Shown here in pieces: positions 1 to 7,502 of a stretch of DNA of 38,111 nt (its first letter is position 1; each line of letters starts with the position of its first letter). A model generated the notes under the pieces. That model searched no databases, had not been told where the DNA came from, and saw only the letters and a list, made by a program, of their open reading frames with translations. The translations under genes and the position numbers were made by a program. This stretch comes from Altererythrobacter sp. (GTDB lineage: Bacteria; Pseudomonadota; Alphaproteobacteria; Sphingomonadales; Sphingomonadaceae). The stretch lies in assembly GCA_029265155.1 (NCBI GenBank), contig JAJUJV010000008.1:1-38111 (forward strand). Direction: 5' to 3'.

Positions 1-1590
1 AAGGGCATGCGGCTGGCGTATTCGGATGCGGAGGTGCGAGAGGGCTTCGACGCGACTCGGCGAGAGGCACTGGCGAGCTTCGGCGACGATCGCATCCTGA
101 TCGAGAAGTTCATCGACAGCCCGCGACATATCGAAATCCAGATGCTGGGGGACCAGCACGGCAACTTGGTGCATCTGGGCGAGCGGGAATGCTCGATCCA
201 GCGGCGGCACCAGAAGGTGGTGGAGGAAGCGCCCTCCCCGTTCGTTACGCCGGGGATGCGGCAGCGGATGAGCGAGCAGGCGATCGCGCTGGCGAAAGCC
301 GTCGGGTATCATTCGGCTGGGACGGTCGAGCTGATTGTTTCCGGCGCGGACCTCACGGGCGAGAGCTTCTACTTCCTCGAAATGAACACCCGGCTCCAGG
401 TCGAGCATCCGGTCACCGAGGCGGTGACCGGGCTGGACCTGGTCGAGCAGATGATCCGCGTGGCAGCGGGCGAGCCACTCTCGTTCGGGCAGGAGGACGT
501 GCGGCTCGACGGGTGGGCGATCGAGACGCGGGTCTATGCCGAGGATCCTTATCGGGGGTTCCTGCCCAGGACCGGGCGGCTGGTGTGGTACAGTCCTCCC
601 CTCAATGGAGAGGGGGACCGTGCAACCCATGGCGACCGCGAACATTCGGAACATTCGCCGGTTCCCCTTCACCACACCGCCGATGGTTCCGCTCCCCGGT
701 CAGGGGCTGGCGGGTATGTGCGTGTCGACGACGGCGTGGCCGAGGGCGGCGAGGTTTCGATGTTCTACGACCCGATGATCGCCAATCTGATCACATGGGC
801 GCCGACCCGCCAAGGCGCGGCGGACTTGCAGGTGGCGGCGCTCGACCGGTTCGAGATCGAGGGGCCGGGGCACAACGTCGATTTCCTCTCCGCGCTGATG
901 CAGCACCCGCGGTTTCGCCGCGGCGAGCTGACCACCGGGTTCATTGCCGAGGAGTATCCGGAAGGATTCGAAGGCGCGCCGGCGGATGAGGCGCGGCTGC
1001 GGCTGATCGCAGCGGTGGCGGCGGGCAACGCCTTCACGCGCATGGGGCAAGCGCGGCGAGTGTCGGGACAGCTAAACGGCGCACCGCCGGTGCCGATCGG
1101 GTGGGCGGTGCGGATCGAGGGGCGCGACTTTGCTGTGACGCTGCGCGAAGGCCACGCCGTGGTGGACGGGCACCGGATCGAAGGCACCTGCGACTGGATG
1201 CCGGGAATGCGGACGGCGAGCGCCAGCGGCAACGGTGAGACGCTGGGCCTGAAGATCGCGCGCGAGGGGCTCGACTGGCTGATCACCACGCGGGGACGAC
1301 AGCACCGGGCGCGGGTGCTGCCCGCGCATGTCGCGCCGCTGGCCGCGCTCATGATTGAGAAAGTGCCGCCCGATCTATCGCGGCTATTGCTGAGCCCGAT
1401 GCCGGGGCTGCTGGTCGCGCTGCATGTGACCCAAGGCGAGCGGGTCGAGCCGGGACAGCCCCTCGCCACGGTCGAGGCGATGAAGATGGAGAACATCCTG
1501 CGCAGCGCCAAGGCGGGAGTGGTGAGCGAGATCCGCGCAGAGGTGGGGCAGACGCTGGCGGCCGACGCGGTGATCCTGGAGCTGGAATGA
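1..1590 (+). CDS. pccA: Propionyl-CoA carboxylase alpha subunit (biotin carboxylase + BCCP), 5' truncated by window edge
   Basis: ATP-dependent carboxylation of biotin for propionyl-CoA to methylmalonyl-CoA, cytoplasmic. The reading frame is open from base 1 (K-G-M-R, the end of the glycine-rich ATP loop GGGGKGMR), so the listed ATG at 7 is internal and roughly 150-170 N-terminal residues lie outside the window. Visible are the ATP-grasp block 'ERECSIQRRHQKVVEEAPSP', the carboxylase signature 'EMNTRLQVEHPVTE', the central linker domain, and the biotin site 'VEAMKMEN' with the biotinylated Lys about 34 residues from the C-terminus. Sequence flavour is PccA rather than acetyl-CoA carboxylase AccC, which lacks a BCCP domain; MccA is the main alternative. 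Oddity: about 38 extra residues (bases ~597-712) interrupt the usual 'RLVxYxPP...VRVDxGV' junction and derive from a repeat element. The stop overlaps the next gene (ATGA). Confidence 0.88.
   Translation, partial: KGMRLAYSDAEVREGFDATRREALASFGDDRILIEKFIDSPRHIEIQMLGDQHGNLVHLGERECSIQRRHQKVVEEAPSPFVTPGMRQRMSEQAIALAKAVGYHSAGTVELIVSGADLTGESFYFLEMNTRLQVEHPVTEAVTGLDLVEQMIRVAAGEPLSFGQEDVRLDGWAIETRVYAEDPYRGFLPRTGRLVWYSPPLNGEGDRATHGDREHSEHSPVPLHHTADGSAPRSGAGGYVRVDDGVAEGGEVSMFYDPMIANLITWAPTRQGAADLQVAALDRFEIEGPGHNVDFLSALMQHPRFRRGELTTGFIAEEYPEGFEGAPADEARLRLIAAVAAGNAFTRMGQARRVSGQLNGAPPVPIGWAVRIEGRDFAVTLREGHAVVDGHRIEGTCDWMPGMRTASASGNGETLGLKIAREGLDWLITTRGRQHRARVLPAHVAPLAALMIEKVPPDLSRLLLSPMPGLLVALHVTQGERVEPGQPLATVEAMKMENILRSAKAGVVSEIRAEVGQTLAADAVILELE
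597..712. repeat. Palindromic repeat element inserted in frame inside pccA
   Basis: The segment has runs typical of intergenic palindromes: 'CCTCCCCTCAATGGAGAGGG' followed by GGGACCG, then CGGTTCCCCTT and GCTCCCCGGTCAGGGGC. GGGGGACCG (612-620) is nearly the reverse complement of CGGTTCCCC (658-666). A perfect tandem GAACATTCG x2 sits between them (640-657). Its translation is low in hydrophobic residues, rich in H/S/G/P, and has no counterpart in PccA proteins as I know them. The frame stays open through it. Boundaries are approximate. Confidence 0.6.
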
Positions 1591-2408
1591 CTTTCGACTA
1601 CGAAGCCTATGTCGCTGATTTCCTGACCGGCGACGACGAGGCGCTGATCAAGCGCTGGTTCGCCGAGGACTGCGCGATGGAGAGCGGCAGCGGAACGTTC
1701 GAGGGACGCGACGGGATGCGCCGGTTCCTCGCCTGGGCGCATGACGGAGTACGCGAGTGCCCGCGGATCGTGTCGTATGTCCAGCAGAGCCGCGACGTGT
1801 TCGCCGAGATCGACATGGACTTCCACGCCACCAAGCCGCGACCGGACTTTCCCTTCCAGCCACTGCTTCCGGGCGATTCGATCACGGTCAAGTTCCTGGC
1901 CCACTACGTCCTCAACGAGGCAGGGCAGGTCTGGCGGCTGAAGACGATGACCTGGCCAGTCGGGAAAGGCGTCACCACCCTACCCCCGCTGGGGCCGCAT
2001 CCGAGCCAGAGGGCGGCGTACCAGGCTTATACCGCGGCGTTCTCGGCCGGCGATCCGGAGCGCTACACCCGGTTCTATACCGACGATGTCGAGCTGCTGC
2101 TCGGCTCGGTGCCGCCGATGCAGGGCAAGCAGGCGATCGCCGATTTCTACACCGCCATGTTCGAGCGGGTGCGGGAAAGCCTGACGGTGCATTCGCTTGA
2201 AGCGAGCGAGCAAGAGATCGTCAGCGATACCACGAGCCGGTTCACCGCGGTGGCCGATGCGCCGGATTTCGTGGTCGGGCCGCTGAGCAGGGGCGACTAC
2301 ACCGAAGTGCGCGTGGTGGTGACTTACGCTTTGCGCGAGGGGCTGATTGAGCGGATTTCGGTGAGGCGGGCGGGTGAGCCGGTGACGGTGCGGGCTGGGC
2401 AGCCTTAG
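1587..2408 (+). CDS. Tandem SnoaL/NTF2-like domain protein
   Basis: 273 residues made of two NTF2-like (SnoaL-like) cone domains. The first spans about residues 3-130 ('FLTGDDEALIKRWFAEDC', 'GTFEGRDGMRRFLAW') and the second about 140-265 ('AYTAAFSAGDPERYTRFYTDD', 'MQGKQAIADFYTAMF'). Both show the typical pattern of a helix, a 'size-of-pocket' strand with D/E, and a 'G-x-x-x-I/M-xx-F' helix. Such folds are binding, isomerase, hydrolase or dehydratase scaffolds, so no reaction can be assigned. The ATG overlaps the pccA stop by ATGA, which implies translational coupling and perhaps a role in the same acyl-CoA/propionate pathway (inference). It converges on mocA with only 4 bases between the stop codons. 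Confidence 0.82.
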   Translation: MTFDYEAYVADFLTGDDEALIKRWFAEDCAMESGSGTFEGRDGMRRFLAWAHDGVRECPRIVSYVQQSRDVFAEIDMDFHATKPRPDFPFQPLLPGDSITVKFLAHYVLNEAGQVWRLKTMTWPVGKGVTTLPPLGPHPSQRAAYQAYTAAFSAGDPERYTRFYTDDVELLLGSVPPMQGKQAIADFYTAMFERVRESLTVHSLEASEQEIVSDTTSRFTAVADAPDFVVGPLSRGDYTEVRVVVTYALREGLIERISVRRAGEPVTVRAGQP

Positions 2409-2421
2409 TTCGTCATTCCCG
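2409..2421. repeat. Fragment of the dispersed TTCGTCATTCCCG repeat at the mocA 3' end
   Basis: TTCGTCATTCCCG is identical to the left terminus of the complete inverted repeat at 19868. Here no right arm is seen. The mocA stop codon (TCA on the plus strand, 2413-2415) lies inside the fragment. Confidence 0.45.
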
Positions 2422-2985
2422 AAGTTGAGAGGAAAGTACCCGCTCCACTTCCGCCAGATCTTCCGGCCTATCGACATCGCGCAAGCTGCCGGGCGGCGCC
2501 TCGAGCATGGCGGCGTGCACCAGCAGAGGACCTGCCCCCCGGTCGCCGGTCAGGTTCGTGGCGCGTTCCAGCAAGGCTCTGTCCAGCAGCGCGGGAACGC
2601 CAGGGCGGCTGTCCGGATAGCGCGTCGCCACGGGAGCGCGGCCCGTAGCGAGCTCGCGCAAGTAAGCCGGCGTGACCAGAGGCATGTCGGCGAGCAGGAC
2701 CAGCAGCGAAGTCCGGCCGCCTGACAGGGCCGAGTTCGCGGCAACGGCCAGCGAGGCGCCGAGCCCGGCGTCGGGATCCGGGTTGATGACCAGGGTCCAG
2801 CCTTGGGCGAAGCTAACGCCTTCCGGCCCCGCAACGATCAGCCCCGGCGCCAACCCAGCTTCCTCCACCGCATCGAGCGCCCAGCGGCCGAGCGGCTTGC
2901 CGGCGCAAGCTGCTTCGAGCTTGCCGCCGCCGAAGCGGGTAGCGCGGCCGGCGGCGAGCACCGCCACCAGCGGCGGTTCAGCCAT
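2413..2985 (-). CDS. MobA/MocA-like nucleotidyltransferase (molybdenum cofactor cytidylyltransferase family)
   Basis: 190 residues starting MAEPPLVAVLAAG at 2985; the longer ORF-track start runs through xdhC in another frame and is not credible. The N-terminal 'VLAAGRATRFGGGKL' is the nucleotide-binding loop of MobA/MocA/IspD-type transferases (LAAGxSxRxGxxK). 'LVLLADMPLVTPAYL' is the metal-binding DMP motif and 'PGVPALLDRAL' the P-x-P-A-L-F segment typical of MocA. MocA enzymes make molybdopterin cytosine dinucleotide for xanthine-dehydrogenase-type enzymes. The start overlaps the xdhC stop by 8 bases (ATGGCTGA), so the two are translationally coupled, and this pairing with XdhC supports the molybdenum role. 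Being shorter than typical MocA, it could be a CoxF-like variant. Confidence 0.82.
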   Translation of the reverse strand: MAEPPLVAVLAAGRATRFGGGKLEAACAGKPLGRWALDAVEEAGLAPGLIVAGPEGVSFAQGWTLVINPDPDAGLGASLAVAANSALSGGRTSLLVLLADMPLVTPAYLRELATGRAPVATRYPDSRPGVPALLDRALLERATNLTGDRGAGPLLVHAAMLEAPPGSLRDVDRPEDLAEVERVLSSQLRE

Positions 2986-3808
2986 GCGGGTGCAGCGCCT
3001 CGTACTCGCCGACGACTTCGGCCAGGACGGAGAGCGCCAGCACGCCGGGCTCGCGGGTGCGGGTGATGGCGCCGACCGGGGAGCGGATGCGCGCGAGCTG
3101 GCCGGGCGGCGCGCCGGCGGCGGCGAGACGTTCGGTCCGGCCGCGGCGCGCCTCGAAGCCTCCCTGCGCGCCGATGAAGAAGGCGCGCGTTTCGAGCGCC
3201 CATTCGAGGATCGCCTGCTCCCACTCGTGGTCATGGAACAGCAGGACCACGGCGGTCCACCCGTCGGCAGAGAGACCCGTCGGTCGCCGCCCGAGCGAGA
3301 GCGCGTCCTTGCCGTGCGCCTCGGTCTCGAGTCCCGCGGCAGCGGCGAGAGTGCGAAGCGCCTCCAGTTCCGGTCCCTCCCCAAACAGCAGCAAGCGCAG
3401 TGCCGGGATGTAGCGCCGCTCAGGCAGTTGCTCGGACGACAGGGCCAGGGCAGCCGCTTCACGCCGGTCGAGCTGCTCGATCACCGCGCGGCAGGCGGCG
3501 CGGTCGGGAACGGGATCGATCAGCACGTCGAGGCCGCTGCCGCAGGGAAGGCGGAAATCGATCAGTTCCGAGCCCGCCCCGAAGCGCTTGACGACCGGCT
3601 GGGTTGCGGCCGCGATCTCGCTGGCGAGCTGCTTCTCCAGGCAGCCGTCGGCGAGGCTGCCGGTGATGGTGCCATCCGGATGCACGGCGAGTTGGGCGCC
3701 GAGGCGGCGCGAGAAGCTGCCCTCGATGCCGACGATCGTGCACAGGCCGACACCGTCCTCGCAAGCAGCGCGCAGCGCAGCGCGGTCGTCGGCCCAGCTA
3801 GTTGGCAT
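2978..3808 (-). CDS. xdhC: XdhC/CoxI family protein (molybdenum hydroxylase maturation)
   Basis: 276 residues. The N-terminal XdhC/CoxI domain shows 'LCTIVGIEGSFSRRLGAQLAV' (usual form V-x-x-x-G-S-x-P-R-x-x-G) and 'GSLADGCLEKQLASEI' (G-x-x-x-G-G-C-x-E). The C-terminal Rossmann domain runs from about 150 to 270 ('LLLFGEGPELEALRTLAAAAGL', 'HDHEWEQAIL', 'FIGAQGGFEARRGR', 'RIRSPVGAITRTREPGVLALSVLAEV'). Proteins of this family bind and hand over sulfurated molybdenum cofactor to xanthine-dehydrogenase-type enzymes. Variation: 'SFSRRLG' replaces the common SxPRxxG and 'ADGCLE' replaces GGC(V/I)E. It lies 3 bases downstream of the tannase stop and overlaps mocA, so the three probably share a transcript. 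No molybdenum enzyme large subunit is in the window. Confidence 0.87.
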   Translation of the reverse strand: MPTSWADDRAALRAACEDGVGLCTIVGIEGSFSRRLGAQLAVHPDGTITGSLADGCLEKQLASEIAAATQPVVKRFGAGSELIDFRLPCGSGLDVLIDPVPDRAACRAVIEQLDRREAAALALSSEQLPERRYIPALRLLLFGEGPELEALRTLAAAAGLETEAHGKDALSLGRRPTGLSADGWTAVVLLFHDHEWEQAILEWALETRAFFIGAQGGFEARRGRTERLAAAGAPPGQLARIRSPVGAITRTREPGVLALSVLAEVVGEYEALHPHG

Positions 3809-3811
3809 TCA

Positions 3812-5401
3812 TCAACTCGGCGTAACGCAGCGGAAGTTCTCGGCCGCGTTGGTGTCGCCGCTGCCGGTGTACTGCGCGTACTGCGGATAAGGGCAGAGCG
3901 GGCGCGACATCGGCGCGCGCGGGGGCGCAGGCGGCGCTCCCGGCGGGCCCGCGACCGCGGTCGGGCGTGTGGCGACGATGCGGTCGGGCGCGGTGCCGGT
4001 CGTGGCCCAGGCGTCGAGCGCGCCCAGCGTGTCGAACTCGCTCGGCCCTTCGCCGCCCGAGCAGTGATCCATGCCCGGAGCCATGAACAGACGGAGCTGC
4101 TGATCAGCCTGGGTCTGCGGCAGCGACGCGAGGAGGCGCTGGTGGAAGTTCAGCGTGTTGGCGGCCGGGATCAGCCCGTCGTTCCAGCCGTGGCTGAGCA
4201 GCAGCTTGCCGCCGCGGCCGAAAAACGCCTGCAGGCCTTCGGCCGGAACGTCGAGGATCGAGGCCCCGTAACCGCGGCCCATAAGCGCGTCGCGATAGTA
4301 GTCGAAGCTCTTCCAGTCCCAGTCCGGCCGGTTGCCGAAGACAAGCATCGAGAAATAGGTGTAGGCGACCGGGAACGGCCGCTCACCCATAATCAGCGCC
4401 GCCATCTGCATCTCGCTGCCATAGGGCCAACCCGGCAAGTAGCGGCCGCCCTCCGGGTGCGGGATGCCGTCGTAGAGCGCGCGCATCGTCTCGACTTGCG
4501 GCGGGGTCAGGCACTGATCGTTGTCGGTTCCTGCGCTGCACTGGATCGTCGCCGGATCGAAGCTGCACGCGTCAGGGCGGCCGATCAGGCCATCCTCGAG
4601 CCCATCGAGCTTGTCGCACTGCTTGACTGCGGCGCTGTGGACGGCGGTTAGCTTCGGCATCGACAGCGCCGCACCGGGCGCGCGCTGCGGCTGCCACCCG
4701 GCCCACATCGACTGCACCATCAGGTCGGTCATCGGATTGGCCGGCGCCATCGCGCTTATCGCGTCGAAATCGTTAGGATAGCGGTACGCCGCCATCAAGC
4801 CTTGCCGGCCGCCGGTCGAGCACGAATTCCAGTAGGATTTCTCGGGAGCACGGCCATAGAACGCCTCGATCGCGCGCTTGGCAGTCACCGCCATCTTGTG
4901 AACCGCGCGGTAGCCGAAATCGACGAGCTTCTCGGGCTTGCCGATCGCGAACTCCGCAGTGAGACCGTTGCCGGTGTGGCCCGTGTCGGTGGTCGCCGCA
5001 GCGTAGCCGCGCTTCACCGGGTCGGCCATCTGCGAATAGCTGAGCTGCCCCGCCCAGATGCCATTGCCGATGCCGACGAACTTGCCGTTCCAGCCATTCG
5101 CCGGAAGCCAGACTTCGACCTTGATGTCGGAATCGCTGGTCGGTGTCAGCGTCGCCTGGACGCGGCAGAACTCCGGCATGTCCCGGTACGCCGCGTTGGC
5201 TACACCGGGGGGCAAGTTGCCGGGGAGACCCGGCTGCTCGAAAGCACCGGCGGGCACGCGGGCAGCGGCGGTGACCTGACCGTCAGGCAGCGCCAGGCGC
5301 GCAAGTTCGCCGCATTCGGCCGCTGCGGCGGGTGCCGCTGCAAGGGCCGCAACCGCCGCGCTCGCCGATGCCAGTGCCTTGAGTACTTGCCGTCCCGTCA
5401 T
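3812..5401 (-). CDS. Tannase/feruloyl esterase family alpha/beta hydrolase, secreted
   Basis: 529 residues from ATG 5401, chosen because GAGAGGGG stands 6 bases upstream and a signal peptide follows at once (MTGRQVLKAL..., Ala-rich core, likely cleavage near AAAA-ECG); the ORF-track extension to 5635 has no such support. The family's CS-D-HC arrangement is visible: nucleophile in 'WNSCSTGGRQGLMAAYRYP' (Ser ~195), acid in 'LSHGWNDGLIPAANT', and His in 'MAPGMDHCSGGEGPSEFDTL'. 'CDKLDGLEDGLI' is the Ca-binding-like loop of the lid. These enzymes cleave esters of hydroxycinnamic or gallic acids in the periplasm or outside the cell; the substrate is not predictable. It is first gene of an operon with xdhC and mocA, and divergent from a secreted unknown protein. 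Confidence 0.9.
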   Translation of the reverse strand: MTGRQVLKALASASAAVAALAAAPAAAAECGELARLALPDGQVTAAARVPAGAFEQPGLPGNLPPGVANAAYRDMPEFCRVQATLTPTSDSDIKVEVWLPANGWNGKFVGIGNGIWAGQLSYSQMADPVKRGYAAATTDTGHTGNGLTAEFAIGKPEKLVDFGYRAVHKMAVTAKRAIEAFYGRAPEKSYWNSCSTGGRQGLMAAYRYPNDFDAISAMAPANPMTDLMVQSMWAGWQPQRAPGAALSMPKLTAVHSAAVKQCDKLDGLEDGLIGRPDACSFDPATIQCSAGTDNDQCLTPPQVETMRALYDGIPHPEGGRYLPGWPYGSEMQMAALIMGERPFPVAYTYFSMLVFGNRPDWDWKSFDYYRDALMGRGYGASILDVPAEGLQAFFGRGGKLLLSHGWNDGLIPAANTLNFHQRLLASLPQTQADQQLRLFMAPGMDHCSGGEGPSEFDTLGALDAWATTGTAPDRIVATRPTAVAGPPGAPPAPPRAPMSRPLCPYPQYAQYTGSGDTNAAENFRCVTPS

Positions 5402-5534
5402 CGCTTGCCCCTCTCGTATCGTCGCTGCCTTTAGACCGCGTTGCCGCCATGCTGACAAGCGGCTTGCCCGCTGCTTCATCTGGTCCAATAATCCTTTAGC
5501 AACCGGGCCGCCAAGATGCCCGGACGAGGGACGG

Positions 5535-6512
5535 ATGGCCGACATGAGGATGAAGATGCTTTTCGCCGCCGCCTTCGCGATTGCGGTGCCCACCGGGACG
5601 CAAGCGCAGGACTGCAACCGCGAATGCCTGATCAAGATGGCTGACGACTATGCCGCCGCGCTCGTCGCCAAGGATCCGTCGCGAGTGCCGCTGGCCAGCG
5701 ATGTGGTGACGGTCGAGAACCTGAAGCGGATAGGCCAGGATGAAGGGCTTTGGAGCAACGCCACCGGCGGCGTGACCGAATTCCGTATCCCGGTGCCCGA
5801 CCCGGTTTCGCAGCAGGTCGGGTTGATGGCGATGATGGAAGTAGACGGCGAGCCGGCGCTCGTCGGTATCCGCCTGAAGCGCGAGAACGGACGGATCGTC
5901 GAGGCCGAGCATATCATCGCCGGCGACCTCAGCGAGCCGCAGCTCAACAACCTGCGCGCGGTGCGCCCGGCCCTGCTGCGCGAGGTGTCCGAGCCTTACG
6001 CCGATGCGCGCGGGCGGCTGATCCACATCGGCATGAGCTATTACGATGCGCTCGACCTCGGCAACGGAGCGATGACGCCATTCTCCGACGATTGCGTGCG
6101 GCACGAGAACGGCTTCCAGACTTCCCGCAATGCCTTCAACCAGCCGGCAGGACCGGCGGGGGGCCAGTCCGATCCGGTGTTCGCCTATCTCGGCGGGCTC
6201 GGCTGCGAAGCGCAGATGAACACCAACATGTGGGAGTATATCGACACCATCGATAACCGCCGCGTCGAGATCGCCGACACCGTAACCGGCCTGGTCTGGG
6301 GCATGAGCCACTTCCGCCACGACATGAAGGAGGATCGCTACAAGTTGATCGGGGTGCCCGGTGCGGACCACCGAGTGATTCGCGCCTCGACCGGTGCCGG
6401 GTTCGATATGCCGGCGATCCACATCTACAAGGTCTGGGGCGGCGAGATGCACGAGATCGAGGCGGTCGGTGTGGTTCTGCCGTATATGTCGCCCACCGGC
6501 TGGGAGGAGTAG
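5535..6512 (+). CDS. Secreted protein of unknown function
   Basis: 325 residues from ATG 5535 (GAGG at 5525-5528 upstream), giving a signal peptide M-A-D-M-R-M-K-M-L-F-A-A-A-F... cleaved probably after TQA; ATG 5550 is an alternative start. The mature part has an early Cys pair ('DCNRECLIKMADDYAAALVAKD') and an NTF2-like beginning (a helix followed by 'DPSRVPLASDVVTVENL'), then repeats that helix-plus-pocket logic at 'YADARGRLIHIGMSYYDALDLG' with 'FSDDCVRHENGFQTS'. I read it as a likely double SnoaL-like fold, without a reaction. It is divergent from the tannase gene across a 133-base gap; this adjacency suggests co-function on ester substrates, but that is inference only. Confidence 0.7.
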   Translation: MADMRMKMLFAAAFAIAVPTGTQAQDCNRECLIKMADDYAAALVAKDPSRVPLASDVVTVENLKRIGQDEGLWSNATGGVTEFRIPVPDPVSQQVGLMAMMEVDGEPALVGIRLKRENGRIVEAEHIIAGDLSEPQLNNLRAVRPALLREVSEPYADARGRLIHIGMSYYDALDLGNGAMTPFSDDCVRHENGFQTSRNAFNQPAGPAGGQSDPVFAYLGGLGCEAQMNTNMWEYIDTIDNRRVEIADTVTGLVWGMSHFRHDMKEDRYKLIGVPGADHRVIRASTGAGFDMPAIHIYKVWGGEMHEIEAVGVVLPYMSPTGWEE

Positions 6513-6542
6513 CGGGAGTTCAGCGCTCGGGCGAGCTCTTCC

Positions 6543-7433
6543 CTAGCCAGCCGCCCTCGCCCCGCGCGGCGTCACTTTCGCCAACACCAGGGCGGAGCCG
6601 ACCAGCGCCACGCCAATCAGGTCCACCGCACTCAATACTTCGCCAAAGCTGATCCATCCGGCGAGCGCCGCCACCGCGGGTTGGCACAGCAGCGCGATAC
6701 CGATCACCAGTGGCGGGAAGTGCCGGAGCGCGTAGACCAGGCAACCTTGGCCGATCAGCTGGCTGCTGAGAGAGAGGCCGATCACCGGTGCCCAATTGCC
6801 CGGCCAGATCGGCTCTCCGCGGATCGCCGCGACGATCAGCAGGACCACCGCACTGGCGCAGCACGACCAGGTGAGCAGGCTCCAATTGCCGAGCTTCTGC
6901 CGCGCATCCTGCAGTATCAGCAGGTAGCCGGCGTAGAGCAGCCCGGCGAGCAGGCACAAGAGGTCGCCGTACAGCGTCTGCGTCGAAATTTCGAACGACC
7001 GGCCCATCAGGATCGCCGCCCCTGTCAGCGCTGCCGCGAGCGCCGGCCACTCCCGGCCTTTCGGTAGGCGCCGCCAGGCGATGAACCCCCAGACCATCAG
7101 CACCAAGCTTCCGGCGTTGCCGAACAGCGCCGCGTTGGCCAGGCGGGTATAGCCGATCCCGACGTGCCAGCTGGCGATGTCGAGTCCGAAAAACACCCCG
7201 CCGAGCAACACCGCCAGGAACACGCCGCGCGGCATGCCGACCAGCGGCTGCCGGTTCGCTCGGGCCAGAAGCGCGATGAACGGGATGGCGAGCGCCAGGC
7301 GCCAAAAACCGGCCGACACCGGGCCGCTGTCAGCAAGCCGCACAAACCACGGCCCCATCGCCAAGGCGACGTTGCCGAGTAACAGCGCCGCAAGCGGCAG
7401 CACCGGGACTCGCTTGGGAGAAACGGGATCCAT
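6543..7433 (-). CDS. EamA/DMT-superfamily inner-membrane transporter
   Basis: 296 residues with about ten hydrophobic segments arranged as two repeats of the EamA domain. The first half includes 'LLLGNVALAMGPWFVRLADS' with the 'FWRLALAIP' motif, the second half starts near 'GDLLCLLAGLLYAGYLLIL' and ends 'PAVAALAGWISFGEVLSAVDLIG'. EamA proteins export metabolites or amino acids; substrate unknown. It is convergent with the secreted protein gene (30-base gap) and divergent from the CitE-like gene. The start at 7433 gives MDPVSPKR before the first membrane helix and fits the family length of about 290-300. Confidence 0.85.
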   Translation of the reverse strand: MDPVSPKRVPVLPLAALLLGNVALAMGPWFVRLADSGPVSAGFWRLALAIPFIALLARANRQPLVGMPRGVFLAVLLGGVFFGLDIASWHVGIGYTRLANAALFGNAGSLVLMVWGFIAWRRLPKGREWPALAAALTGAAILMGRSFEISTQTLYGDLLCLLAGLLYAGYLLILQDARQKLGNWSLLTWSCCASAVVLLIVAAIRGEPIWPGNWAPVIGLSLSSQLIGQGCLVYALRHFPPLVIGIALLCQPAVAALAGWISFGEVLSAVDLIGVALVGSALVLAKVTPRGARAAG

Positions 7434-7502
7434 CGCTCTCGTCTAGCGCCGCCCCATGGCTTGGCTATAGGACGGGCGGAGAGCGGCTTGAAAGGAATGC
7501 CG

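Noticed and set aside
765-1904. 379-residue minus-strand ORF
   Set aside because: Antisense to pccA and the SnoaL gene; Ser/Arg-rich shadow.
2672-4651. 659-residue plus-strand ORF
   Set aside because: Lies antisense to mocA, xdhC and the tannase gene, all of which have clear catalytic motifs.
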